DNA of 64,000 bases from Cryptosporangium arvum DSM 44712 (GCF_000585375.1 NZ_KK073874.1:7537913-7601912); one strand, 5' to 3'; positions 43,673-52,722 are shown, counted from the first letter of the stretch. Made by a program: numbers and translations. Notes: generated by a model from the sequence alone, not told the origin.

Positions 43673-44731
43673 GTGCGGTCGAATGATTCGTGGTGGACGT
43701 CGTTACCTCGCGGTCGCGTCGTGCATCTCAGCGATGTGGACGCGGAAGCACTGGCCATCGCGCTGGATCCGTTACCGCGCGACGCACCGGTGGTGCTGAC
43801 CTACCGTCCGCGGGCCACCGCCACCCAACCGGCCATCGTGGCCGAAGTCCTGGGCCTGCTCGAGGCGTCGGCGGTCGCGCTGTTCCCGGCGTGGCTCCCC
43901 GAGGCCACCGGCATCACCGAGCCCAGCGACGCGAACGTCGCCGCGGTCCGCGCGCTCGCGTCCCGTCTGGCCGGCCGGAGCCGCCACTTCGGACCGTTCC
44001 TCGCCGACCTCGCGGCCCGTGCACTGACCGGCGCCGGCCCCGGCGCGTCCTTCCAACCCGAGGTCCGCGCCGCCGGCCTCACCCGGGTGCTGCTGGCCGC
44101 GTACTCACGGGCCGACGTCGTCGTGGTCGTCGACCTCCCGGACGGCTTACCGGCCGCCCACGAGACCCCGCTGATCGCCGCGCTGGAATGGCTCGCCTTC
44201 CGGGGCGGGCTCGGCGGGGTGTGGCTGACCGGCGCCCCGCTCTCCGACGTCGACCGGGTGCAGTCCCAGCGTGTGGAGCTTCCCGCCGCGGTACCCACGG
44301 AGACCCGCCGCGACCCGGCTCCCACCGCCGACGAGGCCCTGGCGATCCCGTCCCTGGGCGGACGGCCGAACCCGAACAGCGCCGCGGAGCAGCTGCTCGA
44401 GAAGGTGCTGAGCAGCCGCGTGTGGGCCCACGGCCGCGCGTGGAACCAGCCGTTCTCGTTCGGCCCGCTGACGAACCAGATCCGGATCGACCTCCTCTGG
44501 GAGGCCGAGCACACGGCCGTGGAGGTGGACGGGCCGGAGCACCGGGGGCCCCTCCACTACGCCACGGACCGGACCCGCGACGTCCTCCTGCAGACGGCCG
44601 GTTACGCGGTACTGCGCTTCACCAACGACCAGGTACTGGGCGACGTCAACGCGGTCGCCCATCAGCTCGAACTGTTCCTGTCCACACGACGCGTCACGGG
44701 ACGCTCGGAAGGATCCAGCCATGTCGAATGA
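43673..44731 (+). CDS. PD-(D/E)XK nuclease domain protein (DUF559/Vsr-like)
   Basis: A 352-residue protein. Residues 1-225 are a domain I do not recognise, with hydrophobic strands (APVVLTYRP, VVVVVDLPDG, GGVWLTGAPL) suggesting an alpha/beta fold. Residues 230-345 are a Vsr/DUF559-type endonuclease: Glu239 (NSAAEQLLEKVL), Asp273 (QIRIDLLW), Glu284-x-Asp286 (AVEVDG) and His290, then RDVLLQTAGYAVLRFTNDQVL. All catalytic positions are intact. GTG 43673 is chosen; the frame extends further up but without better signals. The stop overlaps the next gene by 11 bases, starting a three-gene coupled operon. Confidence 0.8.
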   Translation: MRSNDSWWTSLPRGRVVHLSDVDAEALAIALDPLPRDAPVVLTYRPRATATQPAIVAEVLGLLEASAVALFPAWLPEATGITEPSDANVAAVRALASRLAGRSRHFGPFLADLAARALTGAGPGASFQPEVRAAGLTRVLLAAYSRADVVVVVDLPDGLPAAHETPLIAALEWLAFRGGLGGVWLTGAPLSDVDRVQSQRVELPAAVPTETRRDPAPTADEALAIPSLGGRPNPNSAAEQLLEKVLSSRVWAHGRAWNQPFSFGPLTNQIRIDLLWEAEHTAVEVDGPEHRGPLHYATDRTRDVLLQTAGYAVLRFTNDQVLGDVNAVAHQLELFLSTRRVTGRSEGSSHVE

Positions 44732-45371
44732 CGCCCTGAAGCCGGTCGAGCGGGCAGCGCTTCTGCTGCTCGTCGCCGTCGCGGAGCCTTCGGTCACCAA
44801 CCCTGATCTGACCGCCCGCTTCGGCGTGGCGATCACCGGCGACGGACGGCGTGGGCTCAACGATCGGAAGCTCGTCAAGACGGAGAAAGTCGGACGATCG
44901 TTGTCGCACGAGGTGCTCGACGACGGTTGGGCACGTGCGCGTGAGGAACTGCTCGGTGTGCTACCCAAGAGCCTGCTCGGGCAGGCCGCGACGGCGGCGA
45001 TCAACGCCCAGTTGCATCGTTATCTCGCTCGCAATGACCTCCGCCTGTTCGACATCTTCCAGGCCGGCGACGCGGAGGCCGACGTCGTGGAGGTCGAGCA
45101 CCCGGCCCCGACCGTCCTGGCGGATCGCATCCGGGCGGCCTACTGGAAGGTCACCAAGAAGCCGAACGGCTGGGTGCTCCTGTCGTCACTCCGCGAACAG
45201 CTCGCCGACATTTCCCGGGCCGAACTCGACGCCGCCTTGATCGCGCTGAACTCCGCCCCGGATGTCACCTTCTCCACCGAGGCGAACAAGAAGTCGCTCG
45301 TCGACCGGGGTGCGGCCGCAGTCGTCATCGGCAACCAGAAGAAGCACCTGATCGCGATCGAGGGCGCATGA
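44721..45371 (+). CDS. winged-helix-like small subunit of the nuclease-ATPase operon
   Basis: A 216-residue protein with no clear family. Residues 8-80 (LKPVERAALLLLVAVAEPSVTNPDLTARFGVAITGDGRRGLNDRKLVKTEKV) read as a winged helix, and residues 135-215 (WVLLSSLREQLADISRAELDAALIALNS) as a second helical-wing module. It starts inside the nuclease gene (11-base overlap) and its stop overlaps the ATPase ATG (ATGA). Coupling to both suggests a stoichiometric adaptor or DNA-recognition subunit (inference). Confidence 0.75.
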   Translation: MSNDALKPVERAALLLLVAVAEPSVTNPDLTARFGVAITGDGRRGLNDRKLVKTEKVGRSLSHEVLDDGWARAREELLGVLPKSLLGQAATAAINAQLHRYLARNDLRLFDIFQAGDAEADVVEVEHPAPTVLADRIRAAYWKVTKKPNGWVLLSSLREQLADISRAELDAALIALNSAPDVTFSTEANKKSLVDRGAAAVVIGNQKKHLIAIEGA

Positions 45372-48300
45372 GCGACATCGAACTCAGAGCACTCCGGTCC
45401 ATTCGGATCAACTTCGTTCCGATGCAGGACGACGTCTGGCATCCGAACCCGTTCCACGTGGACGGCATGCACCAGCGCGCGATCGACACCGTCCTCGACG
45501 GCTTGGACGAAGCCTTCGACAGCGAGGCGAGCAGCCCCATCGGCGTCGTCATCCAGGGGCAACGAGGTACCGGCAAAACCCATCTCGTCGGGTGGCTCCG
45601 GGACCAGATCCAGGACCGCGACGGCTTCTTCTTCCTGCTCAGTCTCGTCGACCCCGCGGCATTCTGGCCGAGCACGGTGGTGTCGATACTCGACGGGCTC
45701 ACCCGGAAAGTGAAGCACCGGATGCCCCAGCGGCGGGCGTTGCTGACCCGCCTCGCGAACGACGGCGAGCTGGCTCCCGAACTGCTCCCCCAGGTCGTCG
45801 GTGACGAGCCGCTCACCCCGCAGGCACTGACGGCATTCGTTCACGCCCTGCGCAACGTCGACGACCAGATCGCCCGCGAGTGCCAGGACACGGCTCGTGC
45901 GCTCGTCCTGTACGGCTCCGCGGACATGGACGTCCAGGACATCGGCCAGAGTTTCCTGCATTCACACGCGGACGAGACCGGACAGGGCGCAGCGTGGGGC
46001 CTCGGAAGGCACGTCAAGAGCGCACCGGTCATCGTCCGTGATCTGTTCCGCCTGATCGCGTTGGTGGGTCCGAGCGTGATCGCTGTCGATCAGATCGACT
46101 CGATCATCACCGCCGCCACGACTGGTGCGGCGGACAGCGCGGTGAGCGACGAGGCGGTTCGCAACGTCGCGTTGGACCAGATCGCCGACGGGCTGATGAC
46201 CCTCCGGGAGAACACGCGGCGAACGCTCACCGTGCTGACTTGCCTCCCCCCGACCTGGACGCTCATCACCGAAGAGGCCGTCGACACCGTGCAGGACCGA
46301 TTCCGGGAAACCTCGCACCTGCAGACGATCCCGACCGAGGACTTCGCCCGGGCTCTGATCGGGAAACGATTCGAGCGGTACTACGGCCGTGTCGGATTCG
46401 AACCGCCCTACCCGACGTGGCCGATCGCGCCGTCCGCATTCCGGGGAGTCGGCCAGTTTACGCCACGTGAGCTGCTGAAACGTGTCGACAAGCATGTCCG
46501 GGCGTGCGTCGACCGCGGAGAGGCCGTGCTGTTGACCTCGCTCGCTGAGACGATCGGCGGTCCGGGGCACCGACCGCCGCCGGTGGACGTCATGGCCGCG
46601 CTGGACACCCGATTCGAGCAACTGATCGCTTCGGCCAACGTGTCGCACGTGCTGGCGCACTCCACCGAGGACGCTGTCCTGCCCCGGCTGCTCAATGCCG
46701 GGCTGGAAGCGTGGATCCTGGAGAAGGAAGACACCGAGAAGCTGTTCTCGTACGACCCCCTGCCCGGCCTGAAGCCGCCGCTGCACGCCCGACTGCGGAT
46801 GACTCTCGACGAGAAGACCGAGGACGAGGCGCACTGGGCTTTCCGCGCGATCGGCGCCGAGCATCCCAACGCGAGCCGGCCGCGGATCCAAATGGCCTGC
46901 ATGATGTCGGGGCTCTCCCAGAAGATGCCGAAGCGACGCCTCTTCCTGCTCCGGAACGCGGAGTGGAAAGCGAAGCCGGGCACGAAGTTCTGGACGGCGT
47001 TGAACGAGTTCGAGAGCGCCGGGGGCCGCACGCTGGGGGTTTCGCAGGCTGATCTCAAGGTGCTCTCCGCCTTGAAGGTGTTGCTGGAGGAGAGCCCGAA
47101 CCACCTCGAGGCGTGGCTCGAAGATCGCCGCCCGAGTGAACGGGTCGCGTTCCTCCGTGAGGCGCTGTCCGACCTCTCGACGGCCGGCGAACGGACCGTC
47201 AGCCCGCCACCGGAGCCCGGCGAAGCGCAGGAGGAGCTTCCGGACGTTCCGACGCTCGTCGTGGGGCGGGCGATCGACGGCGGTGAGGCGGTGACCGTCG
47301 AGCTGGAAGCCCTGCGGAAGCACACCGCGATCTTCGCCGGTTCGGGGTCGGGGAAGACCGTGCTGATCCGGCGGCTGGTCGAGGAGTGTGCGCTGCGCGG
47401 GGTCTCGTCGATCGTGCTCGACCCCAACAACGACCTCGCGCGGCTCGGTGACGCCTGGCCCGAGCCGCCGGCGGGGTGGGGTGCGCACGATGCGGCCGCG
47501 GCCGCCGACTACCTGGGCGGCACCGACGTCGTCGTGTGGACACCGCGCCGGCAGGCCGGGCGGGCGCTGAGCTTCCAGGCCCTGCCGGACTTCGCGAGCG
47601 TCCGCGACGACCCCGACGAGTTCGACGCCGCGATCGACGCCGCCGTGGCGACGCTGGCCCCGAGGGCGCGGGCGGACGGCGGTACCGCACGGTCGGTGCG
47701 CTCGCGCGCGGTGCTGACCGAGGCCCTTCGGTTCTTCGCGCGCAGCGGGTTCTCGACGCTGCGCGAGTTCATCGCCGTGCTGGCGGCGTTCCCGGAGGAC
47801 GCGAGCCGGCTGGAGAACGCCGACCGGATCGCCGCCGAACTCGCCCAGGACCTCAACGCCGCCGTCGTCAACGATCCGTTGTTCGGGGGTGCCGGCACTC
47901 TGGTCGACCCCGGTGAGCTGCTCACCCCAGCGCCGGGCAAGCGGGCCCGGGTGTCGGTGATCAGCCTGGTCGGGCTGCCCTCCGACGAGCAGCGGCAGAG
48001 CTTCGTCAACCAGCTGCAGATGGCGTTGTTCGCCTGGGTGAAGAAGAACCCGGCCGGCGACCGCCCGCTGGGTGGCCTGTTCGTGATGGACGAGGCCCAG
48101 ACGCTGGCTCCGTCCGGGGCGATGACCGCGTGTACGCAGAGCACGCTGGCGCTGGCGTCGCAGGCGCGCAAGTACGGGCTCGGGCTCGTCTTCGCCACCC
48201 AGGCCCCGAAAGGGCTGCACAACCGGATTCCCGGCAACGCGGCGACGCAGTTCTTCGGCCTGCTCAACGCGCCGGTACAGATCAGCGCGGCGCAGGAGAT

Positions 48301-48478
48301 GGCCAAGGCCAAGGGCGGGAACGTCCCGGACGTGGGGCGCATGGGCACCGGCGAGTTCTACGCGGCCCCCGAGGGTTCGCGGTTCATCAAGGTGAAGACG
48401 CCGCTGTGTCTGAGCCATCACCCGAAGAGTCCGCTGACCACCGAACAGGTCGTGGAGCGGGCACGCACCGGAGCGTGA
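45368..48478 (+). CDS. dual ATPase: AAA-type domain fused to HerA/FtsK-like motor
   Basis: A 1036-residue protein with two complete nucleotide-binding engines. The N-terminal AAA/STAND-like module has Walker A GQRGTGKT at 64-71 and Walker B SVIAVDQID around 237-243, then a helical lid region to about 600. The C-terminal HerA/VirB4-like motor has Walker A GSGSGKT at 658-664, VLDPNNDL, Walker B FVMDEAQ (Asp908-Glu909) and VFATQAPKGLHNRIPGNAATQFFG, typical of DUF87/HerA translocases. HerA normally drives a nuclease (NurA); here the nuclease is the first gene of the operon. I cannot match the fusion to a named system. Confidence 0.85.
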   Translation: MSDIELRALRSIRINFVPMQDDVWHPNPFHVDGMHQRAIDTVLDGLDEAFDSEASSPIGVVIQGQRGTGKTHLVGWLRDQIQDRDGFFFLLSLVDPAAFWPSTVVSILDGLTRKVKHRMPQRRALLTRLANDGELAPELLPQVVGDEPLTPQALTAFVHALRNVDDQIARECQDTARALVLYGSADMDVQDIGQSFLHSHADETGQGAAWGLGRHVKSAPVIVRDLFRLIALVGPSVIAVDQIDSIITAATTGAADSAVSDEAVRNVALDQIADGLMTLRENTRRTLTVLTCLPPTWTLITEEAVDTVQDRFRETSHLQTIPTEDFARALIGKRFERYYGRVGFEPPYPTWPIAPSAFRGVGQFTPRELLKRVDKHVRACVDRGEAVLLTSLAETIGGPGHRPPPVDVMAALDTRFEQLIASANVSHVLAHSTEDAVLPRLLNAGLEAWILEKEDTEKLFSYDPLPGLKPPLHARLRMTLDEKTEDEAHWAFRAIGAEHPNASRPRIQMACMMSGLSQKMPKRRLFLLRNAEWKAKPGTKFWTALNEFESAGGRTLGVSQADLKVLSALKVLLEESPNHLEAWLEDRRPSERVAFLREALSDLSTAGERTVSPPPEPGEAQEELPDVPTLVVGRAIDGGEAVTVELEALRKHTAIFAGSGSGKTVLIRRLVEECALRGVSSIVLDPNNDLARLGDAWPEPPAGWGAHDAAAAADYLGGTDVVVWTPRRQAGRALSFQALPDFASVRDDPDEFDAAIDAAVATLAPRARADGGTARSVRSRAVLTEALRFFARSGFSTLREFIAVLAAFPEDASRLENADRIAAELAQDLNAAVVNDPLFGGAGTLVDPGELLTPAPGKRARVSVISLVGLPSDEQRQSFVNQLQMALFAWVKKNPAGDRPLGGLFVMDEAQTLAPSGAMTACTQSTLALASQARKYGLGLVFATQAPKGLHNRIPGNAATQFFGLLNAPVQISAAQEMAKAKGGNVPDVGRMGTGEFYAAPEGSRFIKVKTPLCLSHHPKSPLTTEQVVERARTGA

Positions 48479-48660
48479 CCAGGCGCTGCACGGTACGTGT
48501 CGGCCCACGGGTGCAATTCGAACCGGCCCCCGGGGTTGGCACGTTTTCGGGAGAACGGGCCCTGCCTCCGCCCGTAGTTTCTAACTCAACAGCTTGGCCG
48601 ACGACATCCGGTCCGGCGGAAGTACCGCAGTTCCTCCCCGAGACATCAGGAGCACGAACC

Positions 48661-49152
48661 ATGAGCGAGTACGAGACCAACGTCGACGTCGACGGCGACG
48701 GCACCTACGACGACGTCACCTTCTCGGAGAACGCCGACGGCAGCGTCACCATCACCGCCGACCAGAACAACGACGGCACCGTGGACTTCGTCGCCCACGA
48801 CTACAACGCCGACGGCATCGTCGACGACGCCATCTACGACGACGACCACGACGGCGACGCCGACACCTACTGGAAAGACACCACCGGCGACGGCATCCTC
48901 GACCGCGCCGCCGGCGACACCAACGACGACGACGTCGTCGACTGGAACGGCGTCGACGCCAACCAGGACGGCCACATCGACCACGCCACCGCCGACACCA
49001 ACTACGACGGCAAAGCCGACACCTACGTCGCCGACGACAACTACAACGGCAACGCCGAATACGCCGCCGTCGACACCGACGGAGACGGCTACACCGACCG
49101 CACCACCGACCCCACCCAGGCCGGCAACCAGACCCAGGTCAACTGGAGCTAA
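48661..49152 (+). CDS. acidic protein built of 13-residue calcium-loop repeats
   Basis: A 163-residue, strongly acidic protein. From residue 6 to the end it is about eleven units of 13 residues with consensus xxDxNxDGxxDxx (for example TADQNNDGTVDFV, AHDYNADGIVDDA, GVDANQDGHIDHA), equal to the first nine positions of an EF-hand loop but without helices, similar to thrombospondin type-3 or dockerin loops. One unit is 12 residues. There is no signal peptide or membrane segment. AGGAG precedes the ATG. Ca2+ binding is inferred. It stands 182 bp after the ATPase gene and may be a separate unit. Confidence 0.85.
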   Translation: MSEYETNVDVDGDGTYDDVTFSENADGSVTITADQNNDGTVDFVAHDYNADGIVDDAIYDDDHDGDADTYWKDTTGDGILDRAAGDTNDDDVVDWNGVDANQDGHIDHATADTNYDGKADTYVADDNYNGNAEYAAVDTDGDGYTDRTTDPTQAGNQTQVNWS

Positions 49153-49166
49153 CCCGCCGACCCCCT

Positions 49167-49200
49167 CCCCGGCCCTAGCGCACGCCGCGTAGGGCCGGGG
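49167..49200. terminator. Strong hairpin terminator after the Ca-repeat gene
   Basis: CCCCGGCCCTA (49167-49177) and TAGGGCCGGGG (49190-49200) form a perfect 11-bp stem with a 12-base loop, 14 bases after the stop. There is no T-run, as is usual in actinomycetes. A smaller CAGCC/GGCTG hairpin follows directly. Confidence 0.8.
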
Positions 49201-49371
49201 CAGCCGTAGGGCTGGGAACAGGTCGAAACCCCAGGAACTCGCCGGGCCCCGCGCATCGCGCGCCCTGATTCAGGGCAAAGCAGGCATCCAGGCGCCGTCC
49301 CCAAGCACACCGAGGCGACCACGGCACGCCCGTAGCGCGGCACAGGACGCGGCAGAGCACACGCCGGCAGG

Positions 49372-49521
49372 GCACGCGGTACGAGGGCACGCGGTACGAG
49401 GGCACGCGGTACGAGGGCACGCGGTACGAGGGCACGCGGTACGAGGGCACGCGGTACGAGGGCACGCGGTACGAGGGCACGCGGTACGAGGGCACGCGGT
49501 ACGAGGGCACGCGGTACGAGC
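49372..49521. repeat. 15-bp tandem repeat, ten copies
   Basis: GCACGCGGTACGAGG is repeated ten times without spacer. All copies are identical except for the last base of the tenth. Each unit contains the palindrome GTAC. Confidence 0.97.
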
Positions 49522-49715
49522 GCACGAGACGCCGGGCACTGGCGCGGAACCGCGGCACGAGCGTGAATGGGATGCCGGGCACGACCCCCCTGCGCGGCCA
49601 CCGAGCGCGACCGCACCGAGCACGAAGCTCGGAGCGCGAACGCACTCACGCATTGCGGCAGTGGACGGCGACGACGCCGACGGAGAGCTGCTCGCGCCGA
49701 GCGAAAATCCCCCGC

Positions 49716-52595
49716 TCAGGCCTCTGCCGGCTCCGAACGACGCTTGCGGCGGGAGCGGAACCACGCCCCCACGAAGATCGCCACGATCACCGACGCGGCC
49801 GCTGCCGACAGATACGTGCCCAGCGAGTGATACGGCGTCCGGTACGACAGCGACACCGTGTGGACTCCGGCGGGCACTGCCACCGCCACCATGCCGTGAT
49901 CGGCCGGCACCAGGGTGGCCGGCTTGTCGTCGATCGTCACGGCCCAGTCGTTCTGCAGAGCGTCGGCCACCACCAGGTAACCCTCGCCGGAGGCGTCCAC
50001 CCGGGCCGAGATCGCGTCGGCGCCGTCTTCGAGCACCGAGACCTTCGCGGTGGAGCCGGCTTTCACCGCCGGACCCGGCGCGTCCAGCACCACCTGGCCG
50101 GGCTTCAGCGTGCCGCTGTTCACCAGGGTGATCCGCGCGGCCGCGTCGGGCTCCACGACCGGGGTGTTCGCCCAGCGGATGCGCGGCAGGGCGGTCAGCC
50201 GCTCGTAGACGACCGCGTTGCCCGCGTACGCCAGGCGCAACCCGTCGTCGGCCGGGCGGACCACGCTGACCCCACCGGCGAGGGTCAGGGCTTCGGGAGC
50301 GTCCTGGGTGAAGGTCGCGTACGCCTTCGTTCCGGGCGGGAGATCCTCGCCGGCCACCGGGATCGTCATGGCGGTGCCGGCCGCGACGCCCTCCCCGCGG
50401 TTGTCCCGCCCGATGATCACCCGGGACGCCCGCGCGAGCTCGGCGCCCTTCTCGTCCTGCAGCACCACGGTGATCGTGGCGTCCGAAGCCGGGCGGAACG
50501 CCGACGCGAGTTTCACGGTCACGCCGCGCAGCGGACCGGTGCCCGGCACCTCCGACCGGAGCGGCTGATCGCCACGGACCGCGCTGGTGCCGCCGGTGTT
50601 CGCGGCCTCGGTGACGGTGCCGAAGACCTCGTCCCACGGTGCCGACACGAAGTACTTCACGCCGAGGCGGTCGAACAGGGGCTGCTGGGCGGTCTGCAGC
50701 GTCGACCGGAAGTTGATGTACGTGGGCGGATCACCCAGGCCCCAGCCGGGCATGCCGTCGAGCGCCTCGCCCAGACGCTTGCCGATGAACAGGTGGCCGT
50801 TCAGGGCACGCAGCGGGTACGCGGAGTCAGCACCGACGAACATCGCGCCGCCGGCCGCGTACCGGTCGTCACCGAGATGAGACGCCAGGTAACGGTGGAC
50901 GTCGGTCACCGGGTAATAGGTGTCCTTGTCGGACTTGGGCCAGTACGGGCCCGCGAACGACAGCGCCTGCACGGCGATGAGCACGGGTACGACGAGAGCG
51001 GCGACGCCGGCCACCGCCGGGCGCCGGGCGGCCGCCCACCAGGTCAGGACGATCGCCGCGAGGGCCAGGGCGCCGAACAGCGCCGCCCAGAGGATCTGGT
51101 CGTCGAACCACGACACCCGGTAACCGCCCTCGGTGCCGCCCTGGGCGATCTGCGCCGCCCGGCGCCCCCGCCACAGCAGGCCCGCGAACACCACGAGGGC
51201 ACCACCGAACACGGCTGTCGGCCACGCCACCCACGCCCACCGCGGTACGCGCCCGTCGGCGTCGCGCGCGACCGCCACCCGACGCACCAGCAGGTCGAAG
51301 CCGACCGCGGCCAGCACGGCGACCAGGAAGCAGAGCACGCTGCGCATCCGCCCGACGAAGTTGTCGGAGAAGAGCACCGGAAGCTTCTGCAACGCCGCCA
51401 GCGGCGCACCGCCCCCGTAGATCACGACCAGACCGAGCACGGTCGCGACGAGGAAGTACGAGAACCCGCCGCGCGGCAACCGCCCGGCCGCGACCCGCGG
51501 GAACGCGACCGCGATCAACGCGAGCAGCACGGCGGCCGCGCCGACGTACACGCTCGACTCGACCAGGTTCACCGGCAGGTACCAGTACGGCCCGCGGTCG
51601 GGGTCGGTGGTGCCGAACGCCCACGGCGCCACCGCGGTCAGCGCGGTCACCGGCAGCAGGTGGTCGCCGGGGGTCTGCTCGCGCCCGGCGATGTAGACGC
51701 CCGACATCGCCGAGACGAACGGCATCAGCTGGATCGCGGCGAGCGCCACCGCTCCCACCAGGGCTACGCCCGCACCGCCGACGATCCCGACGATCCGCCG
51801 CCACGACCACCCGTACTCGGCCAGGACCCGGACCACGAGGTAGATACCGGCGAACAGGATCGTGTACCCGGTCACGGCCGGGAACCCACCGAGCAACATC
51901 GCGGCCACGGCCAGGCACAGCAACGCCCCGTCCCGTGCCCGGCGCGACGAGACCAGCCGCTCCACGCACCAGAACACCGCCGGGATGAACGCCGCGACCC
52001 GGCTCTGTGGCCAGTTCGTCCACGCGATCAGGAAGCCGCTGCCGACGAACACCAGGCCGCCGAGGCCGGCGGCCGCACGCCCGAGCGAGAACCGGCGCAG
52101 GAACAGGAACGTGGCCCCGGCGGCGACGACGATCTCGAGCAGTTTCACGTACCCGGGCGCCAGCCAGCCGGGCAACAGCAGATACGGCACCGACAGCGGG
52201 TTGTACAGCGCGTAGTTGGGCGTCGACCCGAACGCGGAACCGCCGGACTGGTAGGGGTTCCAGAGCGCGACGTCACCCTCGCGGAACAATTCGCCGAACA
52301 GCGCGGTGTTCGGGAGCACCGAGTCGACGGTGTCGTTGAGGAACGTGTTCGTGGGCTGCACATCCGAGAGCCCCGACGTCGCGTACGGCGCCTTGTCCGC
52401 GAGCATGTCGGTGGCCGCGAAGACCTTGAGGCCGAGCAGCGGCGCCCCGATGCCGGCCAGCGCGTACCCGATGATCGCGAGCATCACAACCGCGGTGAGC
52501 GCCCGCTGCCAGCGCGGTTCGCGCACGGGCTCGTCCGCATCGGGTGACGGCTCCGGTGCCGGGGTTGCCACGACGGTGTCGGACCTTTGGCTCAC
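49716..52595 (-). CDS. YfhO family membrane protein
   Basis: A 959-residue integral membrane protein with about a dozen or more helices and a C-terminal extracytoplasmic region. Family traits are the early loop DMLADKAPYATSGL ... NDTVDSVLPNTALFGELFREGDVALWNPYQSGGSAFG, the FIAWTNWPQSRVAAFIPAVFW helix, and the final TYLSAAAASVIVAIFVGAWFRSRRKRR anchor. In Gram-positives YfhO proteins act in wall teichoic or lipoteichoic acid glycosylation, as GT-C-fold glycosyltransferases. GTG 52595 is used; an in-frame extension upstream is Arg-rich and unlikely to be coding. Confidence 0.85.
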   Translation of the reverse strand: MSQRSDTVVATPAPEPSPDADEPVREPRWQRALTAVVMLAIIGYALAGIGAPLLGLKVFAATDMLADKAPYATSGLSDVQPTNTFLNDTVDSVLPNTALFGELFREGDVALWNPYQSGGSAFGSTPNYALYNPLSVPYLLLPGWLAPGYVKLLEIVVAAGATFLFLRRFSLGRAAAGLGGLVFVGSGFLIAWTNWPQSRVAAFIPAVFWCVERLVSSRRARDGALLCLAVAAMLLGGFPAVTGYTILFAGIYLVVRVLAEYGWSWRRIVGIVGGAGVALVGAVALAAIQLMPFVSAMSGVYIAGREQTPGDHLLPVTALTAVAPWAFGTTDPDRGPYWYLPVNLVESSVYVGAAAVLLALIAVAFPRVAAGRLPRGGFSYFLVATVLGLVVIYGGGAPLAALQKLPVLFSDNFVGRMRSVLCFLVAVLAAVGFDLLVRRVAVARDADGRVPRWAWVAWPTAVFGGALVVFAGLLWRGRRAAQIAQGGTEGGYRVSWFDDQILWAALFGALALAAIVLTWWAAARRPAVAGVAALVVPVLIAVQALSFAGPYWPKSDKDTYYPVTDVHRYLASHLGDDRYAAGGAMFVGADSAYPLRALNGHLFIGKRLGEALDGMPGWGLGDPPTYINFRSTLQTAQQPLFDRLGVKYFVSAPWDEVFGTVTEAANTGGTSAVRGDQPLRSEVPGTGPLRGVTVKLASAFRPASDATITVVLQDEKGAELARASRVIIGRDNRGEGVAAGTAMTIPVAGEDLPPGTKAYATFTQDAPEALTLAGGVSVVRPADDGLRLAYAGNAVVYERLTALPRIRWANTPVVEPDAAARITLVNSGTLKPGQVVLDAPGPAVKAGSTAKVSVLEDGADAISARVDASGEGYLVVADALQNDWAVTIDDKPATLVPADHGMVAVAVPAGVHTVSLSYRTPYHSLGTYLSAAAASVIVAIFVGAWFRSRRKRRSEPAEA

Positions 52596-52722
52596 GGGAA
52601 TCTCGGCTCCGGAACGCGGGGGGTGCAATCGCCCGCCGAGAGTAACAGCCCTGTGGTAACCCTCCGCCGAACGGCAAGAGGCCTGTGGATTGCCTGGGCG
52701 CGGGCGGGGAACACGGACAGAC

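Larger units (their letters stand above)
49153..49715. other. Convergent non-coding region with terminator and minisatellite
   Basis: 563 bp between the Ca-repeat gene and the YfhO-type gene, which converge. It holds a strong hairpin (49167-49200), a block of ten 15-bp repeats (49372-49521) and flanking degenerate copies. Long frames cross it on both strands, but they consist only of repeated pentapeptides, so I see no gene. Confidence 0.7.

Noticed and set aside
44721-48478. Assignment to BREX (BrxC/BrxD) or to a conjugation VirB4/TraG locus
   Set aside because: No PglX methyltransferase, PglZ phosphatase or Lon-like BrxL is present, and no relaxase or other transfer genes are nearby.
45962-48508. 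848-codon minus-strand frame opposite the AAA-HerA gene
   Set aside because: The plus strand has intact Walker motifs and coupling overlaps; the minus frame is a GC-bias artefact rich in Arg/Gln/His/Gly.
48505-48545. tRNA-like T-arm (reverse GGTTCGAATTGCACCC)
   Set aside because: The T-loop-like TTCGAAT is not flanked by complementary 5-base stems, and no acceptor stem or anticodon arm can be built around it.
49372-49521. Possible CRISPR array
   Set aside because: The 15-bp units are directly adjacent with no unique spacers and no cas genes are nearby; it is a simple minisatellite.
49149-49649. Long minus-strand frames (156-166 codons, and one of 455 codons to 50637) across the 15-bp repeat block
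   Set aside because: They consist of repeated pentapeptides (RALVP, YRVPS, TACPR) in all three frames, because 15 is divisible by three and the unit has no stop. The longest also overlaps the YfhO-type gene in the wrong frame.
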